A DNA stretch of 64,000 nt from Clostridium_AD sp050717545 (GCF_050717545.1 NZ_JBOITN010000034.1:1-64000), one strand, 5' to 3'. Positions 7,835 to 17,290 are shown, counted from the first letter of the stretch. Made by a program: numbers and translations. The notes: generated by a model from the letters alone, not told the origin.

Positions 7835-9232
7835 TTATTCAGAAAGTGTTAAATCTATTTTTACTGTCTTTTTATTTCTAACTAATTCTATTTTAACTAT
7901 ATCTCCAGCCTTATGAGTAGTTTTAATCTTATTTATTTCTGCCACAGTCTTAATTTCTTGACCATCAAACTTTGTAATTATATCACCAACTTCTATACCA
8001 GACTTTTCTGCTGAACTAAATTCTTTGATTTGCAAAACATATACCCCTACTTCCAAATTACGTTGCTTAGAAATCTCTTCAGTTATATCTCTGCATGCAA
8101 TTCCAATGTTGAGCATAGGTTTAATTAAATTCTCAATTTTAGGATTAACAGTATTGATAGGTATAGCAAAACCCAATCCTTCTACTGCGTCTTGACCTGT
8201 AGAAGCAATTTTAGCTGTATTTATTCCTATAACCTCGCCTTTAGAATTTACAAGCGGTCCACCACTATTACCTGGATTAATTGCTGCATCAGTTTGTATA
8301 AATTTTAAATCTTTATTTTCGATACTCACTTGTCTATTAACTGCGCTCACAATGCCTGTAGTAACTGACCCAAGCAATTCTTTTCCTAGAGGATTTCCTA
8401 TAGCGACTACAGATTCTCCTACTTCAAGAGCATCAGAATCTCCAAATATAGCTACACCTGGAACTTTTGTACCATCTACAAGTTTAATTACAGCTACATC
8501 AGCCTGTGCATCATAATTAACTACCTTTGCAGTAACTTCCTTTCCATCACTTAGCATAACTTTAATACTCTGTGCTCCACTTACAACATGATAATTAGTC
8601 AAAATATATCCATCTTCACTAAATATCATTCCAGTTCCCACACCTTCTTGACCTCGGGACTGGCCATTAATATTACTACTTACACTAGAACTATTAGTTG
8701 ATATTGCTACAACTGAAGAACTAACTTTTTTTACAATTTCAGGTACAGTTAAATTTTCCGTACTAGTACTAGTAACAAGCTTTGTACTTGTTGTAGATGG
8801 TGCTTTCACACTAGGTTGCTGCGTTGTAACCTCAGCACTAGAATCTTTCATCATATTCATTGTAACAATAGCAGATCCAGCGCCCCCAAGTGTAGAACAT
8901 ATTACACCTACGATTATATATGATACAATTCTTTTTCTCATACCACCCTTTTGTTTTTTGATTTTTTTATCATTTACCTGCGTATAATCAGTATTTTCTA
9001 GTTGTATAGGCATAGTTTCGCTTTCTCTTTCCCTATACTCATCATTGAGTACGTTTGCCTCAATATTTTCTTTTGCCTCTTGGTTTGTGCTTTTATAAGA
9101 ATCGTTAGCATTTTCAATAGTGCTTGCATTATCAATTATATTTTCATTATCGATTGTACTAGCCTTATCAATTGTGTTTTCACTATTAATTGCATTTTCA
9201 TCTGCCTTATTATTATTTATATCATCACTCAT
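7835..9232 (-). CDS. htrA: HtrA/DegP-type membrane serine protease
   Basis: A 465-residue surface quality-control protease. Residues 1-98 are a cytosolic, acidic, low-complexity leader with repeated ENTIDKAS/ENIIDNAS-like units. One membrane helix follows at about 104-126, a Ser/Thr-rich linker, and then a trypsin-like domain at 165-370. The catalytic residues are visible in TNYHVVSGAQ (His), DAQADVAVIKL (Asp) and NPGNSGGPLV (Ser). A single PDZ domain closes the protein (about 375-460). One helix plus one PDZ is the usual Gram-positive form. It degrades or refolds misfolded exported proteins. The odd point is the long repetitive N-terminal leader. Confidence 0.93.
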   Translation of the reverse strand: MSDDINNNKADENAINSENTIDKASTIDNENIIDNASTIENANDSYKSTNQEAKENIEANVLNDEYRERESETMPIQLENTDYTQVNDKKIKKQKGGMRKRIVSYIIVGVICSTLGGAGSAIVTMNMMKDSSAEVTTQQPSVKAPSTTSTKLVTSTSTENLTVPEIVKKVSSSVVAISTNSSSVSSNINGQSRGQEGVGTGMIFSEDGYILTNYHVVSGAQSIKVMLSDGKEVTAKVVNYDAQADVAVIKLVDGTKVPGVAIFGDSDALEVGESVVAIGNPLGKELLGSVTTGIVSAVNRQVSIENKDLKFIQTDAAINPGNSGGPLVNSKGEVIGINTAKIASTGQDAVEGLGFAIPINTVNPKIENLIKPMLNIGIACRDITEEISKQRNLEVGVYVLQIKEFSSAEKSGIEVGDIITKFDGQEIKTVAEINKIKTTHKAGDIVKIELVRNKKTVKIDLTLSE

Positions 9233-9355
9233 ACTATTTGCCTCCTTATTTTTTATTCCACGGGTTATGTTTTAGCTTTAATTATATTTTAAGACTTTTA
9301 TGTTACAATATAGTGGCAAAATTGTTAACAAACCTTGAACTAACTTTAAATAAAA

Positions 9356-9392
9356 AACTACTCCTTTTAAGAATTTAAAAAGAGTAGTTCTT
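9356..9392 (-). terminator. Terminator of pepT
   Basis: AACTACTC/GAGTAGTT stem (9356-9363 with 9382-9389), extended by an A/T stem and followed on the minus strand by TTTTTT. Confidence 0.75.
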
Positions 9393-9410
9393 TAGTATAC
9401 TTGTATATTA

Positions 9411-10637
9411 TTATTTACCAGTATATAACTCAACTATTTTAAGTATTACTTCAACAGCCTTTTCCATAGCAAACGTTGGAACAAATTCATATTTACCATG
9501 AAAATTGTGACCTCCTGCGAATATATTTGGCGTAGGAAGCCCCATAAATGAAAGCCTTGCACCATCGGTTCCACCACGAATGGGAACCATTATAGGATTT
9601 ATTCCTACTTCCTTCATGGCCAAAAATGCGGTATCCACAATATGTTTAACTGGTTCTATTTTTTCTTTCATATTAAAATATTGATCTTTAATCTGTATTT
9701 CAACTGTGCCCTCACCATATTTATCATTTAATTTGTCCGCTACATTTTTAATGTATAATTTCCTATTTTCAAAGTTCTCTTTAACAAAATCTCTTATGAT
9801 ATAATTTAGTTTTGTTTCTTCCACTTCGCCATTAAGACTAATTAGGTGATAAAATCCTTCATACCCCTGCGTAGTAGCCGGAGTCTCATTACATGGCATA
9901 AAGTTTACAAATTCATTTGCTATAAGCGTTGAATGAATCATTTTTCCTTTTGCTGATCCTGGATGAACATTTCTTCCATGAATGCAAATTTTCGCTCCTG
10001 CCGCATTAAAGTTTTCTTGTTCGAGCTCTCCAATAGTTCCACCATCCATAGTATATGCAAAATCCGCACCAAATTTTTCAACGTTAAACTTATCTGCTCC
10101 ACGACCCACTTCCTCGTCTGGAGTAAATCCAATACAAATTGTGCCATGAGGGATATCAGAGTTTTGAGTTAGATGTTCAACAGCTGCCATTATCTCTGAA
10201 ACTCCTGCTTTATCATCAGCCCCTAGAAGCGTTGTTCCATCTGTTGTAATAAGAGTTTTTCCTAAGTAATTTTTCAATTCTGGAAAATCTTTAGGAGATA
10301 ATACTATGTTATTTTCTTTATTTAGTATTATATCTTCTCCATCATAGTTTTCAATTAATTTAGGATTAACGGCAATCCCTGGCATATCAGGAGCCGTATC
10401 CATATGAGCTATAAAGCCTATAATAGGAACATTTTTTTCTATATTAGACTTAAGTGTTGCCATTACATATCCATTTTTATCTACATTGGCATTTTCTATC
10501 CCCATAGATTTTAGTTCCTTCACCAATTCTATTGCAAGTACCATCTGCCCCTCAGTGCTTGGGACTGAAGTTGATTCCTCATCTGATTTAGTATCATAAC
10601 TTATATATTTTAAAAATTTTTCTACAACATTTGACAT
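9411..10637 (-). CDS. pepT: Peptidase T (tripeptide aminopeptidase)
   Basis: A 408-residue cytosolic dizinc metallopeptidase of the M20 family that removes the N-terminal residue from tripeptides. Zinc and catalytic motifs are visible: GFIAHMDTAPDMPG near 73, LLGADDKAGVSEI near 140, GFTPDEEVGRGAD near 170, and the C-terminal GGHNFHGKYEFVP. Length is normal for PepT. AGGAGA precedes the ATG. It lies 12 bp after the DUF1836 gene on the same strand, so the two are likely one transcript ending at the hairpin at 9356-9392. Confidence 0.95.
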   Translation of the reverse strand: MSNVVEKFLKYISYDTKSDEESTSVPSTEGQMVLAIELVKELKSMGIENANVDKNGYVMATLKSNIEKNVPIIGFIAHMDTAPDMPGIAVNPKLIENYDGEDIILNKENNIVLSPKDFPELKNYLGKTLITTDGTTLLGADDKAGVSEIMAAVEHLTQNSDIPHGTICIGFTPDEEVGRGADKFNVEKFGADFAYTMDGGTIGELEQENFNAAGAKICIHGRNVHPGSAKGKMIHSTLIANEFVNFMPCNETPATTQGYEGFYHLISLNGEVEETKLNYIIRDFVKENFENRKLYIKNVADKLNDKYGEGTVEIQIKDQYFNMKEKIEPVKHIVDTAFLAMKEVGINPIMVPIRGGTDGARLSFMGLPTPNIFAGGHNFHGKYEFVPTFAMEKAVEVILKIVELYTGK

Positions 10638-10649
10638 ATTGCCATCTCC

Positions 10650-11240
10650 TTATTCTTTTTTTAAAAAACTATCAATTAATTTTTCTGCCATTCGCTTTTG
10701 CATATTAGCTTTATTAATAAGTGAAAGCAGCATTAATATTAATTCTATTAATTCTCCATCCTCTTTTCCCATCTCTTTAATCTTCTCTTTTATAGACTGG
10801 GCAATTTTATCCATATCAAGTGCAAACTCTTTATTTTGCACTTCTTTAATATCTAAAAAATTATTATATAAATCTTCTAATGGAATGCTAATACTTTTTG
10901 GAGCTTTTACATCTATAATAGGATCAAAAATTGTATTTATATCATTTATAGATACAGTTTGCTTCAAATTATAAATAAGTGTAAGTAAAATCATATGTTC
11001 CTTAGTATATTTTTTATTTTTAGCAGGCATTAAGACTTTGCCTTTAGTATAATTATTAATCATAGTTTTTGTAAGGATTTTATCGTCTTCATTTCTTTTA
11101 AGGCTACCAAGCTTATCGTTAAAAAAAGTAGTAGCTTGATCCATATATAAATCTACACATGGTATTTCTGCCAAACTAATATCTTTTGCTCCTATTATTT
11201 CTTCTACTAATTCATTTAGACTCTCCTTGTTATAGTTCAT
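10650..11240 (-). CDS. DUF1836 domain protein
   Basis: A 196-residue cytosolic protein of the DUF1836 family. Residues 1-110 hold the family core, including MINNYTKGKVLMPAKNKKYT, which has the look of a MerR-like DNA-binding helix pair followed by HMILLTLIYNLKQTVSINDI. The C-terminal third is helical and may mediate dimerisation. Members are presumed regulators, though no target is established. It is the first gene of a pair with pepT (12-bp gap). Confidence 0.75.
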   Translation of the reverse strand: MNYNKESLNELVEEIIGAKDISLAEIPCVDLYMDQATTFFNDKLGSLKRNEDDKILTKTMINNYTKGKVLMPAKNKKYTKEHMILLTLIYNLKQTVSINDINTIFDPIIDVKAPKSISIPLEDLYNNFLDIKEVQNKEFALDMDKIAQSIKEKIKEMGKEDGELIELILMLLSLINKANMQKRMAEKLIDSFLKKE

Positions 11241-11424
11241 TTATTACACCTCGCTTCTATTATATAGTGTAGATTAGACATAATCCATATTTTTATATTA
11301 ATTTACAAATATATTATCTTAAAAATAAACTGGTATATTTAAAATGTTCATTAGATGTAACCAACATATACAACACTATTATACAATTAATTAATGTTTA
11401 ATCCTAAAAACAGAAAATAATATA

Positions 11425-12060
11425 TTACTTTCTCTTGCCATTTAGGAATTCACAATAAGGTGCTATGGGGCATACCCCACAATTAGGTTTTCTAGCTTTA
11501 CATATTTCTCGTCCATGCCATATAATGAAATGATGAGCATCACTCCACATTTTTTTCGGTATATTCTTCATAAGCTCTTGTTCTACAAGTTCAACATTTT
11601 TTCCAGTAGCAAGTCCAATTCTTTTTGAGACTCTAAATACATGAGTATCCACTGCAATAGCAGGAATACCAAATGCATTAGATAGTACCACATTAGCAGT
11701 TTTTCTTCCAACCCCCGGAAGTAGTATTAATTCTTCCATAGAACCCGGCACCTCACCATTATGTTTTTCTAGTATAAGTTTTGTCGCTCCTAAAATATTT
11801 TTACTCTTATTATTATAAAACCCGCAACTCTTAATTTTTTCTCCTAGTTCTTCTTTTGACAAGGTAATCATTGATTGCGGTGTATTATAGTTCTTATAAA
11901 GCTCCATTGCAACAACGTTTACCCGCACATCTGTACATTGTGCAGATAGTATTGTTGATATTAAAAGCTCATAATGCGACGAAAAATCTAGCCCACATTT
12001 TACACCAACATACGTTTCATTAAGAATTTCTAGTACAACTTTGATGGTTTTTTTATTCAT
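11425..12060 (-). CDS. nth: Endonuclease III (DNA glycosylase/AP lyase)
   Basis: A 211-residue base-excision repair enzyme removing oxidised pyrimidines. The helix-hairpin-helix LLPGVGRKTANVVLSNA carries the catalytic lysine, and AVDTHVFRVSKR carries the catalytic aspartate. The C-terminal [4Fe-4S] loop has the family spacing (C-X6-C-X2-C-X5-C, in CKARKPNCGVCPIAPYC). The ATG at 12060 is chosen over an in-frame GTG at 12069, because AGGTGA at 12066-12071 is correctly spaced from the ATG and overlaps the GTG. It is a single gene. Confidence 0.95.
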   Translation of the reverse strand: MNKKTIKVVLEILNETYVGVKCGLDFSSHYELLISTILSAQCTDVRVNVVAMELYKNYNTPQSMITLSKEELGEKIKSCGFYNNKSKNILGATKLILEKHNGEVPGSMEELILLPGVGRKTANVVLSNAFGIPAIAVDTHVFRVSKRIGLATGKNVELVEQELMKNIPKKMWSDAHHFIIWHGREICKARKPNCGVCPIAPYCEFLNGKRK

Positions 12061-12124
12061 ATTATTCACCTGCTTAAAAATATTTTATCACAAACCCCAT
12101 AAAAATAACCCATATTTAATGTTT

Positions 12125-12169
12125 AATAAAAATACGTTGTTAACCCCAACTCGCTAGGCAACAACGTAT
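12125..12169 (-). terminator. Terminator of the cysK-cysE-queG-plsC unit
   Basis: A 10-bp stem ATACGTTGTT/AACAACGTAT with an 18-nt loop, followed on the minus strand by a T run at about 12132-12128. Confidence 0.7.
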
Positions 12170-12207
12170 ATTTATTAAATACATATAAATACTTGAGGTA
12201 ATAGCAA

Positions 12208-12915
12208 TCACTTGCAGTCAGAATATACTCCTCGATACTGCTCTGGAATCATCACAGCAATGCTTGACATTATTTCAAACATAACTCTGTCGTAATATTC
12301 ATCTCTGTCCTCACCTTGGTTTTTACCGTCAAGTGTTATAGGGTCACCAATCTTAATATTTACATCTGCATGATGAAATCTTTCTGATGCCATATTACCA
12401 TCGTTAATAGGTAAAAGCTTTTCAGTTCCCCAAATACCCATTGGAACGATTCTAGCCTTTGATAATTTAGCCATTAGTATTAGACCTCTTTTGCCCTCTA
12501 TCATTTTCCCATTCCTACTTCTCGTACCTTCTGGAAAAATCATAATGTTATTGCCAGCCTTTAACGTATTAACTATTTTGGATATAGCTTCTTTATCTGC
12601 TGAATTCGGTTTCAATTGTATGGTTTTAGCTACATGAAACCCTAATTTAGTAAGTTTATTATCTGTTAGTTTTACACCTGCAACGAAAGTTACGTTGTTG
12701 TCTTTTAATAACTTGTTCATAACAATACCATCCGCATTACTTAAATGATTGCATATGTAAATTATTGGAGATTTTATATCTTTAATTTTCTCCATACCCA
12801 TTGTCTTAATGTTTGCATATTTGTTAATGTATGAATCTAACATTTTTTTTGCTATATATGTTACAACCTTATCGGGCAAAAAATCTATTACTCCTAACAT
12901 CACTTTGGGGATCAT
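12208..12915 (-). CDS. plsC: 1-acyl-sn-glycerol-3-phosphate acyltransferase
   Basis: A 235-residue peripheral membrane acyltransferase of the PlsC family, making phosphatidic acid for phospholipid synthesis. The acceptor/catalytic motif is NHLSNAD (H-X4-D) near residue 55, and the phosphate-binding motif is FPEGTRSRNG near 130. I place the start at the ATG at 12915, which has AAAGGTGG at the right distance; the ATG at 12948 has none and would put that site inside the gene. It is the last gene of the T-box-led cysK-cysE-queG-plsC run. Confidence 0.9.
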   Translation of the reverse strand: MIPKVMLGVIDFLPDKVVTYIAKKMLDSYINKYANIKTMGMEKIKDIKSPIIYICNHLSNADGIVMNKLLKDNNVTFVAGVKLTDNKLTKLGFHVAKTIQLKPNSADKEAISKIVNTLKAGNNIMIFPEGTRSRNGKMIEGKRGLILMAKLSKARIVPMGIWGTEKLLPINDGNMASERFHHADVNIKIGDPITLDGKNQGEDRDEYYDRVMFEIMSSIAVMIPEQYRGVYSDCK

Positions 12916-12953
12916 CTGAATTCCACCTTTCATAGAAAATAGCTTCATAATTA

Positions 12954-13946
12954 TTATAATTTGAAATGCTTTAAAAGTCTATAATAATATTCTCTTATAT
13001 AAGGTGATGTATCCTTGTTAACATCCATAATTTTACGTTTTTGGGTGTTAATCGCATTAATGATTGCATTTCTTTTAATTATATTTTTACCTCTCCATCC
13101 ACAAGAAGTTATTTTGTATTTATACTTAAATAATTTATTATCAATACTAATAAGATTTTCAAGTTCAATTTCTTTCATATGTTCATAAGGTTTAAGTTCT
13201 TTAATCGTACTAAACTCAATCTCTACGTTGAATGGACATGCTCTTTGACAAGTATCACATCCAAATAATCTACCTCCTAATTTATCAAACCAGTAGTCTT
13301 CTATATCTTTTTTTTGAGTTATGTAGGATAAGCATATATTTGAATTGTTATTTATTCCTACTTTCCCCTCTGTTATAGATTTTGTAGGGCATGATTTTAA
13401 ACATATGTCACAATCTCCACATCCGTTATGAATTGGTTTATCAGGTTCTATTACTAAATCAGTTATAATTTCCCCCAAAAAAACATACGATCCATATTTT
13501 TTCGTTATTAATGTATTATTTTTACCTATAAATCCTACTCCAGCAAGTTTTGCAATATACCTTTCAGGTAACGCATTACTATCCACAAGATGAACCGCTT
13601 TGAATCCTAGCCCTCTAATAAATTCACATATTTTTTCCATATATTGAGACGTAACAATATGATAATCTCTTCCTAGTGTGTAACTAGAAAAATTAATCTT
13701 ATTGCCGTAATCTAAATTATATAAATACGGAAATGCAATAGTAATTATTGTTTTCCCCTCTGCCATATATATAAAAGGATTTATCCTCTTATCTACATCT
13801 TGCTCCTCAAATTCATTATCAAACCCAATTTTTTTTCTTTCATGGAAATAAGGACTTAGCTCATGATACATCCTACACTCGCTAAATCCTATAACATCCA
13901 ATCCATTTACTTTACAAAATTCTATTATTTCTTTCTTAACATCCAT
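12954..13946 (-). CDS. queG: Epoxyqueuosine reductase QueG
   Basis: A 330-residue cobalamin- and iron-sulfur-dependent enzyme that completes queuosine in the tRNA wobble base. The N-terminal half is the DUF1730 region. Two ferredoxin-type clusters follow: HNGCGDCDICLKSCPTKSI near 178 and FGCDTCQRACPFNVE near 230. In this lineage QueG is usually 300-380 residues. It sits 14 bp after cysE and about 40 bp before plsC, so it is probably read from the cysteine T-box promoter as well. Assignment rests on motif order and length. Confidence 0.9.
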   Translation of the reverse strand: MDVKKEIIEFCKVNGLDVIGFSECRMYHELSPYFHERKKIGFDNEFEEQDVDKRINPFIYMAEGKTIITIAFPYLYNLDYGNKINFSSYTLGRDYHIVTSQYMEKICEFIRGLGFKAVHLVDSNALPERYIAKLAGVGFIGKNNTLITKKYGSYVFLGEIITDLVIEPDKPIHNGCGDCDICLKSCPTKSITEGKVGINNNSNICLSYITQKKDIEDYWFDKLGGRLFGCDTCQRACPFNVEIEFSTIKELKPYEHMKEIELENLISIDNKLFKYKYKITSCGWRGKNIIKRNAIINAINTQKRKIMDVNKDTSPYIREYYYRLLKHFKL

Positions 13947-13960
13947 ATGAAAGTTCCCTT

Positions 13961-14545
13961 TTATATTACCATATCGTTATATATTCTTTTAACGCTCCCT
14001 GCATAATCTTTAATTTCTATTATTGTAATTTCATTCACAAAAATTACTCTTGCAGGTATACCTACTGCAGTCGCCCTTGGTAATACATCTTTTAAAACTA
14101 CTGCATTTGCACCAATCTTACTACCAGTTCCTATATTAATTGGGCCCAAAACCTTTGCTCCTGCACCTACAATAACGTTGTTTCCTAAGGTAGGATGCCT
14201 TTTACCAGTATCTTTCCCTGTACCCCCTAGCGTAGCCCCTTGGTACATGGTTACATTGTCTCCAATTTCTGTCGTCTCTCCAATAACTACTCCCGTTCCA
14301 TGGTCTATAAATAATCCTTTTCCGATTTTAGCCCCCGGATGTATTTCAATTCCAGTAAAAAACCTAGCTGTTTGGGATATAGCTCTAGCCATAAAAAATC
14401 TTTTATGGTTATACAGAAAGTGTGCTATTTTATATAAAATAATAGCATGTATGCATGGATATAATAATATCACTTCCACCCAATTCTTTGCTGCCGGATC
14501 TTTTTCTAATACATTATTAATTTCATATTTTAACATTTTAAACAT
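13961..14545 (-). CDS. cysE: Serine O-acetyltransferase
   Basis: A 194-residue enzyme making O-acetylserine from serine and acetyl-CoA, the first step of cysteine synthesis. The C-terminal two thirds is a left-handed beta helix, seen in hexapeptide repeats such as IEIHPGAKIGKGLFIDHGTG, and in the CysE segment GATLGGTGKDTGKRHPTLGN. It is the short Gram-positive form. It lies downstream of cysK, separated by 188 bp that include a 12-bp stem-loop at 14578-14616. Confidence 0.95.
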   Translation of the reverse strand: MFKMLKYEINNVLEKDPAAKNWVEVILLYPCIHAIILYKIAHFLYNHKRFFMARAISQTARFFTGIEIHPGAKIGKGLFIDHGTGVVIGETTEIGDNVTMYQGATLGGTGKDTGKRHPTLGNNVIVGAGAKVLGPINIGTGSKIGANAVVLKDVLPRATAVGIPARVIFVNEITIIEIKDYAGSVKRIYNDMVI

Positions 14546-14577
14546 ACGATAATTCCTCCTATAGAATTATAGTTTGT

Positions 14578-14616
14578 AAATATCCAAATCAGTTTTTTAT
14601 ATAAATTTGGATATTT
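14578..14616 (-). other. Stem-loop in the cysK-cysE gap
   Basis: A perfect 12-bp AAATATCCAAAT/ATTTGGATATTT stem with a 15-nt loop. No T run follows on the minus strand, so it is not an obvious terminator. It could mark mRNA processing or set the cysE dose relative to cysK. Confidence 0.4.
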
Positions 14617-14733
14617 AAAACTCTCATGCTTGGCACATTTAAATAAATAAATAAATAGTCAGTATATTACTCTATCTTCATGTGCCTTTTTTATCTATAG
14701 ATTAGAAACAAATGTTTTAAGCTTACTTTAATT

Positions 14734-15645
14734 CTAGTCATATATCCCCATTGAAATATACTTTTCTCCTCCATCAGGTGCAACTGTAACAACCTTTTTG
14801 CCTTTACCTAATCTTTTAGCAATTTTTATAGCTGCTGCAATATTAGCTCCTGTTGAAATTCCTACTAATATCCCTTCTTCTTTAGCCATTCTTTTTGCTA
14901 AATCAAAAGACTCTTCATCAGTAACATTTATTATTTCATCAACTACACTCGCATCATAAATGTCTGGTGTAAAGCCTGCTCCTATTCCTTGTATTTTATG
15001 TGGACCAGGTTCTCCTCCTGATAATACTGGAGATTTTGCTGGTTCAACTGCAACTACTTTAATGTCACTTCTAATTTCTTTTAATCTTTTACCTACACCA
15101 GTAATTGTTCCACCAGTTCCTACTCCTGCAACAAAAACATCTACATCTTCTACATCACTAATAATTTCTTCTGCAGTAGTAGCATAATGTTTTTCTGGAT
15201 TTGCTAAATTAACAAATTGTTGTGGTATAAAATACTCAGGTTTTCCTTCTGCTATTTCCCTAGCTTTATTTATAGCACCTTTCATACCTTTTGAACCATC
15301 AGTAAGCACAAGTTGTGCTCCATAAGCCTTAATTAAATTTCTTCTCTCAACACTCATACTATCTGGCATCACAATAATTACATTATATCCTTTAATTCTT
15401 CCAATCATTGCAAGTGCTATTCCCATATTTCCACTAGTTGGTTCAACTACAGTAAATCCTTCTTTTAAAAGACCTAATTCTTCTGCTCTTTCTATCATAC
15501 CAAGTGCTGCTCTATCTTTTATGCTTCCTGCTGGATTATATTTTTCTAATTTTACAAATACATCAGCCATATCACCATTCACTAATTTATTTAATTTTAA
15601 AACCGGTGTTGCTCCTATCATATCTAAAACATTGTTATACATCAT
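14734..15645 (-). CDS. cysK: Cysteine synthase (O-acetylserine sulfhydrylase)
   Basis: A 303-residue PLP enzyme that makes cysteine from O-acetylserine and sulfide. The PLP lysine is in NPAGSIKDRAALGM (K43). The substrate loop is EPTSGNMGIALA near 68, and the cofactor phosphate loop is VAGVGTGGTITGVG near 170. Length is standard. It is the first gene after a T-box leader, about 145 bp past that leader's terminator, which places it under uncharged-tRNA control. cysE, queG and plsC follow on the same strand. Confidence 0.95.
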   Translation of the reverse strand: MMYNNVLDMIGATPVLKLNKLVNGDMADVFVKLEKYNPAGSIKDRAALGMIERAEELGLLKEGFTVVEPTSGNMGIALAMIGRIKGYNVIIVMPDSMSVERRNLIKAYGAQLVLTDGSKGMKGAINKAREIAEGKPEYFIPQQFVNLANPEKHYATTAEEIISDVEDVDVFVAGVGTGGTITGVGKRLKEIRSDIKVVAVEPAKSPVLSGGEPGPHKIQGIGAGFTPDIYDASVVDEIINVTDEESFDLAKRMAKEEGILVGISTGANIAAAIKIAKRLGKGKKVVTVAPDGGEKYISMGIYD

Positions 15646-15789
15646 AATAATATCCCTCCATTTTTAATAATTAAATTACATTTCATAATAAATAATTTAC
15701 ATTTAAAGCTATCCATGGTTCAATAATTTCTAAAATATAAAACCAATACATATATATTTAATAATGTATCATTTTACAAGTTTTTGGGT

Positions 15790-16171
15790 ACAAAAAAAAC
15801 TCCCTCTAACATTAGAGACGAAGTTTCACTTCGTGGTCCCACTCTAAGTTATAATTATTATAGTAATTATAACACCACTTTTTAAAGCACAATGTTATGC
15901 TCTATCACAATAACGGGCGAATCCCGATGTAGCCTACTTTGGTCACATAAATTTAATAACAATTAGGTTGATTTTTAAATCTTTAACTTGTTATCTATTT
16001 TTATGTGACCAATTCGGTACATAACTCCAAAGGGCACTTCACATAAGTTTCCAATAAGAATCTTCTAAGCTTTAGACTCTCTCTCTGTAAATTCTTCTTA
16101 TATTACTTTCCTTTTTCTTAGTATTTCTTATTATTTTTTAGCATTCCCTAGTATTCTAGTATGAATTACTT
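15790..16171 (-). ncRNA. T-box riboswitch leader, probably cysteine-specific
   Basis: On the minus strand the hallmark AGAGTGGGACCACG (15832-15845) is the T-box sequence that pairs with the tRNA acceptor end. It is followed by a terminator, CTCTAA/TTAGAG, and eight Ts at 15799-15792. Further upstream come a stem I-like region with ACAGAGAGAGAG, and GTGAAGTGCCCTTTGGAG, in which TGC may be the cysteine specifier. A long hairpin with GGTCACATAAA/TTTATGTGACC arms spans about 15944-16013. The leader directs transcription of cysK when charged tRNA-Cys is scarce. The specifier reading is inference from the downstream genes. Confidence 0.85.
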
Positions 16172-16177
16172 TTCTTT

Positions 16178-16206
16178 ATTATATTCTTATCCTCAAAATA
16201 TGTCAA
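16178..16206 (-). promoter_or_regulatory. Consensus promoter of the T-box/cysK unit
   Basis: On the minus strand TTGACA (16206-16201), 17 bases, TATAAT (16183-16178): a perfect sigma-A promoter, with the transcript start expected near 16171. Confidence 0.85.
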
Positions 16207-16246
16207 CAGTATTTTGTTTGTTTTTTACAACATTCTATTATGGATT

Positions 16247-17215
16247 TTAATTATTTATATATTGTGATGTGATTTTACCTATACTGTATCCTTGCTTTAC
16301 TACATTATTTGCATAACTATATCCACTAGCTACGCTTCCACAAGCAAAAACACCCGCTATATTCGTTTGTGAATTTTCATTTAACACAATACGCCCCGTA
16401 GACCCAGCAACTATAACTTTTGATTGTTTTGCAAGTTCATTATCAGGATATAGATTCACTGATAAAAGTAATGTATCACAAGAAATATATTCTTCACTAT
16501 TTTTAATTATTTCGTTATTATTATCAAGCTTTACTAAGGTAATTCCTTCAATCCTACTTTTACCTTGAATATCTATCACCTTATGTTTTGTTCTTAATGG
16601 TATATTAAAGTCATTAAGTGAATTTATCAATTTTTTATCATATGCTTCTATAGACTCTTTTTTTTCAACTACAGCTTTTATGTTTGCACCTTCTATTACT
16701 AGTCTTCTTGCGACTATTAATGCAATATCACCAGTCCCTAATATAACTACTTGCTTCCCTGGCATATATCCTTCTATATTTATAAACTTTTGCGCACATC
16801 CAACTGTATAAATACCTGCACATCTACTACCTGGCAAATTCGAAAACCCTCTTGGCCTCTCCCTACACCCTGTAGCAAAAATTATAGCCTTTGCTTTAAT
16901 TTTCAAAATTCCATCACATGTATTTACTACACTAATTTCCTTAGAATCATTTATATTTAAAACCGTAGTATTTAATTTATATAAAATTCCAAGTTCGTTT
17001 ACTTTATCTATGAATTTCTGCACAAATTCTGGCCCCGTAAGCTCCTCACTAAAGATACCTTTACCAAATCCATTATGAATACACTGATTTAGTGCTCCGC
17101 CTAATTGATTTTCTCTTTCTAAAATTATAATTTTACCTTCATGGTTTTCTTTAGCTGAAATAGCAGCTGCAAGGCCTGCGACGCCTCCGCCGATTACTAC
17201 TATATCATATTGCAT
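16247..17215 (-). CDS. FAD-dependent pyridine nucleotide oxidoreductase, short form
   Basis: A 322-residue flavoprotein. FAD-binding DIVVIGGGVAGLAAAISA is at the N-terminus, the second motif IIFATGCRERPRG is near 112, and an NAD(P)-binding VVILGTGDIALIVARR is near 153. The C-terminal FAD motif is GVFACGSVASGYSYANNV. It resembles the oxidoreductase found with glycerol-3-phosphate dehydrogenase in clostridia, but those proteins are usually nearer 410 residues, and here the chain ends just past the last FAD motif. No glp genes are close. Substrate unknown. It ends about 40 bp from the divergent-looking cysK promoter, though both are on the minus strand. Confidence 0.7.
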   Translation of the reverse strand: MQYDIVVIGGGVAGLAAAISAKENHEGKIIILERENQLGGALNQCIHNGFGKGIFSEELTGPEFVQKFIDKVNELGILYKLNTTVLNINDSKEISVVNTCDGILKIKAKAIIFATGCRERPRGFSNLPGSRCAGIYTVGCAQKFINIEGYMPGKQVVILGTGDIALIVARRLVIEGANIKAVVEKKESIEAYDKKLINSLNDFNIPLRTKHKVIDIQGKSRIEGITLVKLDNNNEIIKNSEEYISCDTLLLSVNLYPDNELAKQSKVIVAGSTGRIVLNENSQTNIAGVFACGSVASGYSYANNVVKQGYSIGKITSQYINN

Positions 17216-17290
17216 AACATACCCTCCAGTTACAAGGAATCTTCAAATTTCATTTTCAGACGCCTGATATTAAATTTATTAAATCAACGT

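Noticed and set aside
14632..14692. GGCACAT/ATGTGCC stem with a plus-strand T run
   Set aside because: It has a terminator look for the plus strand, but no plus-strand gene leads into it, and no T run follows on the minus strand.
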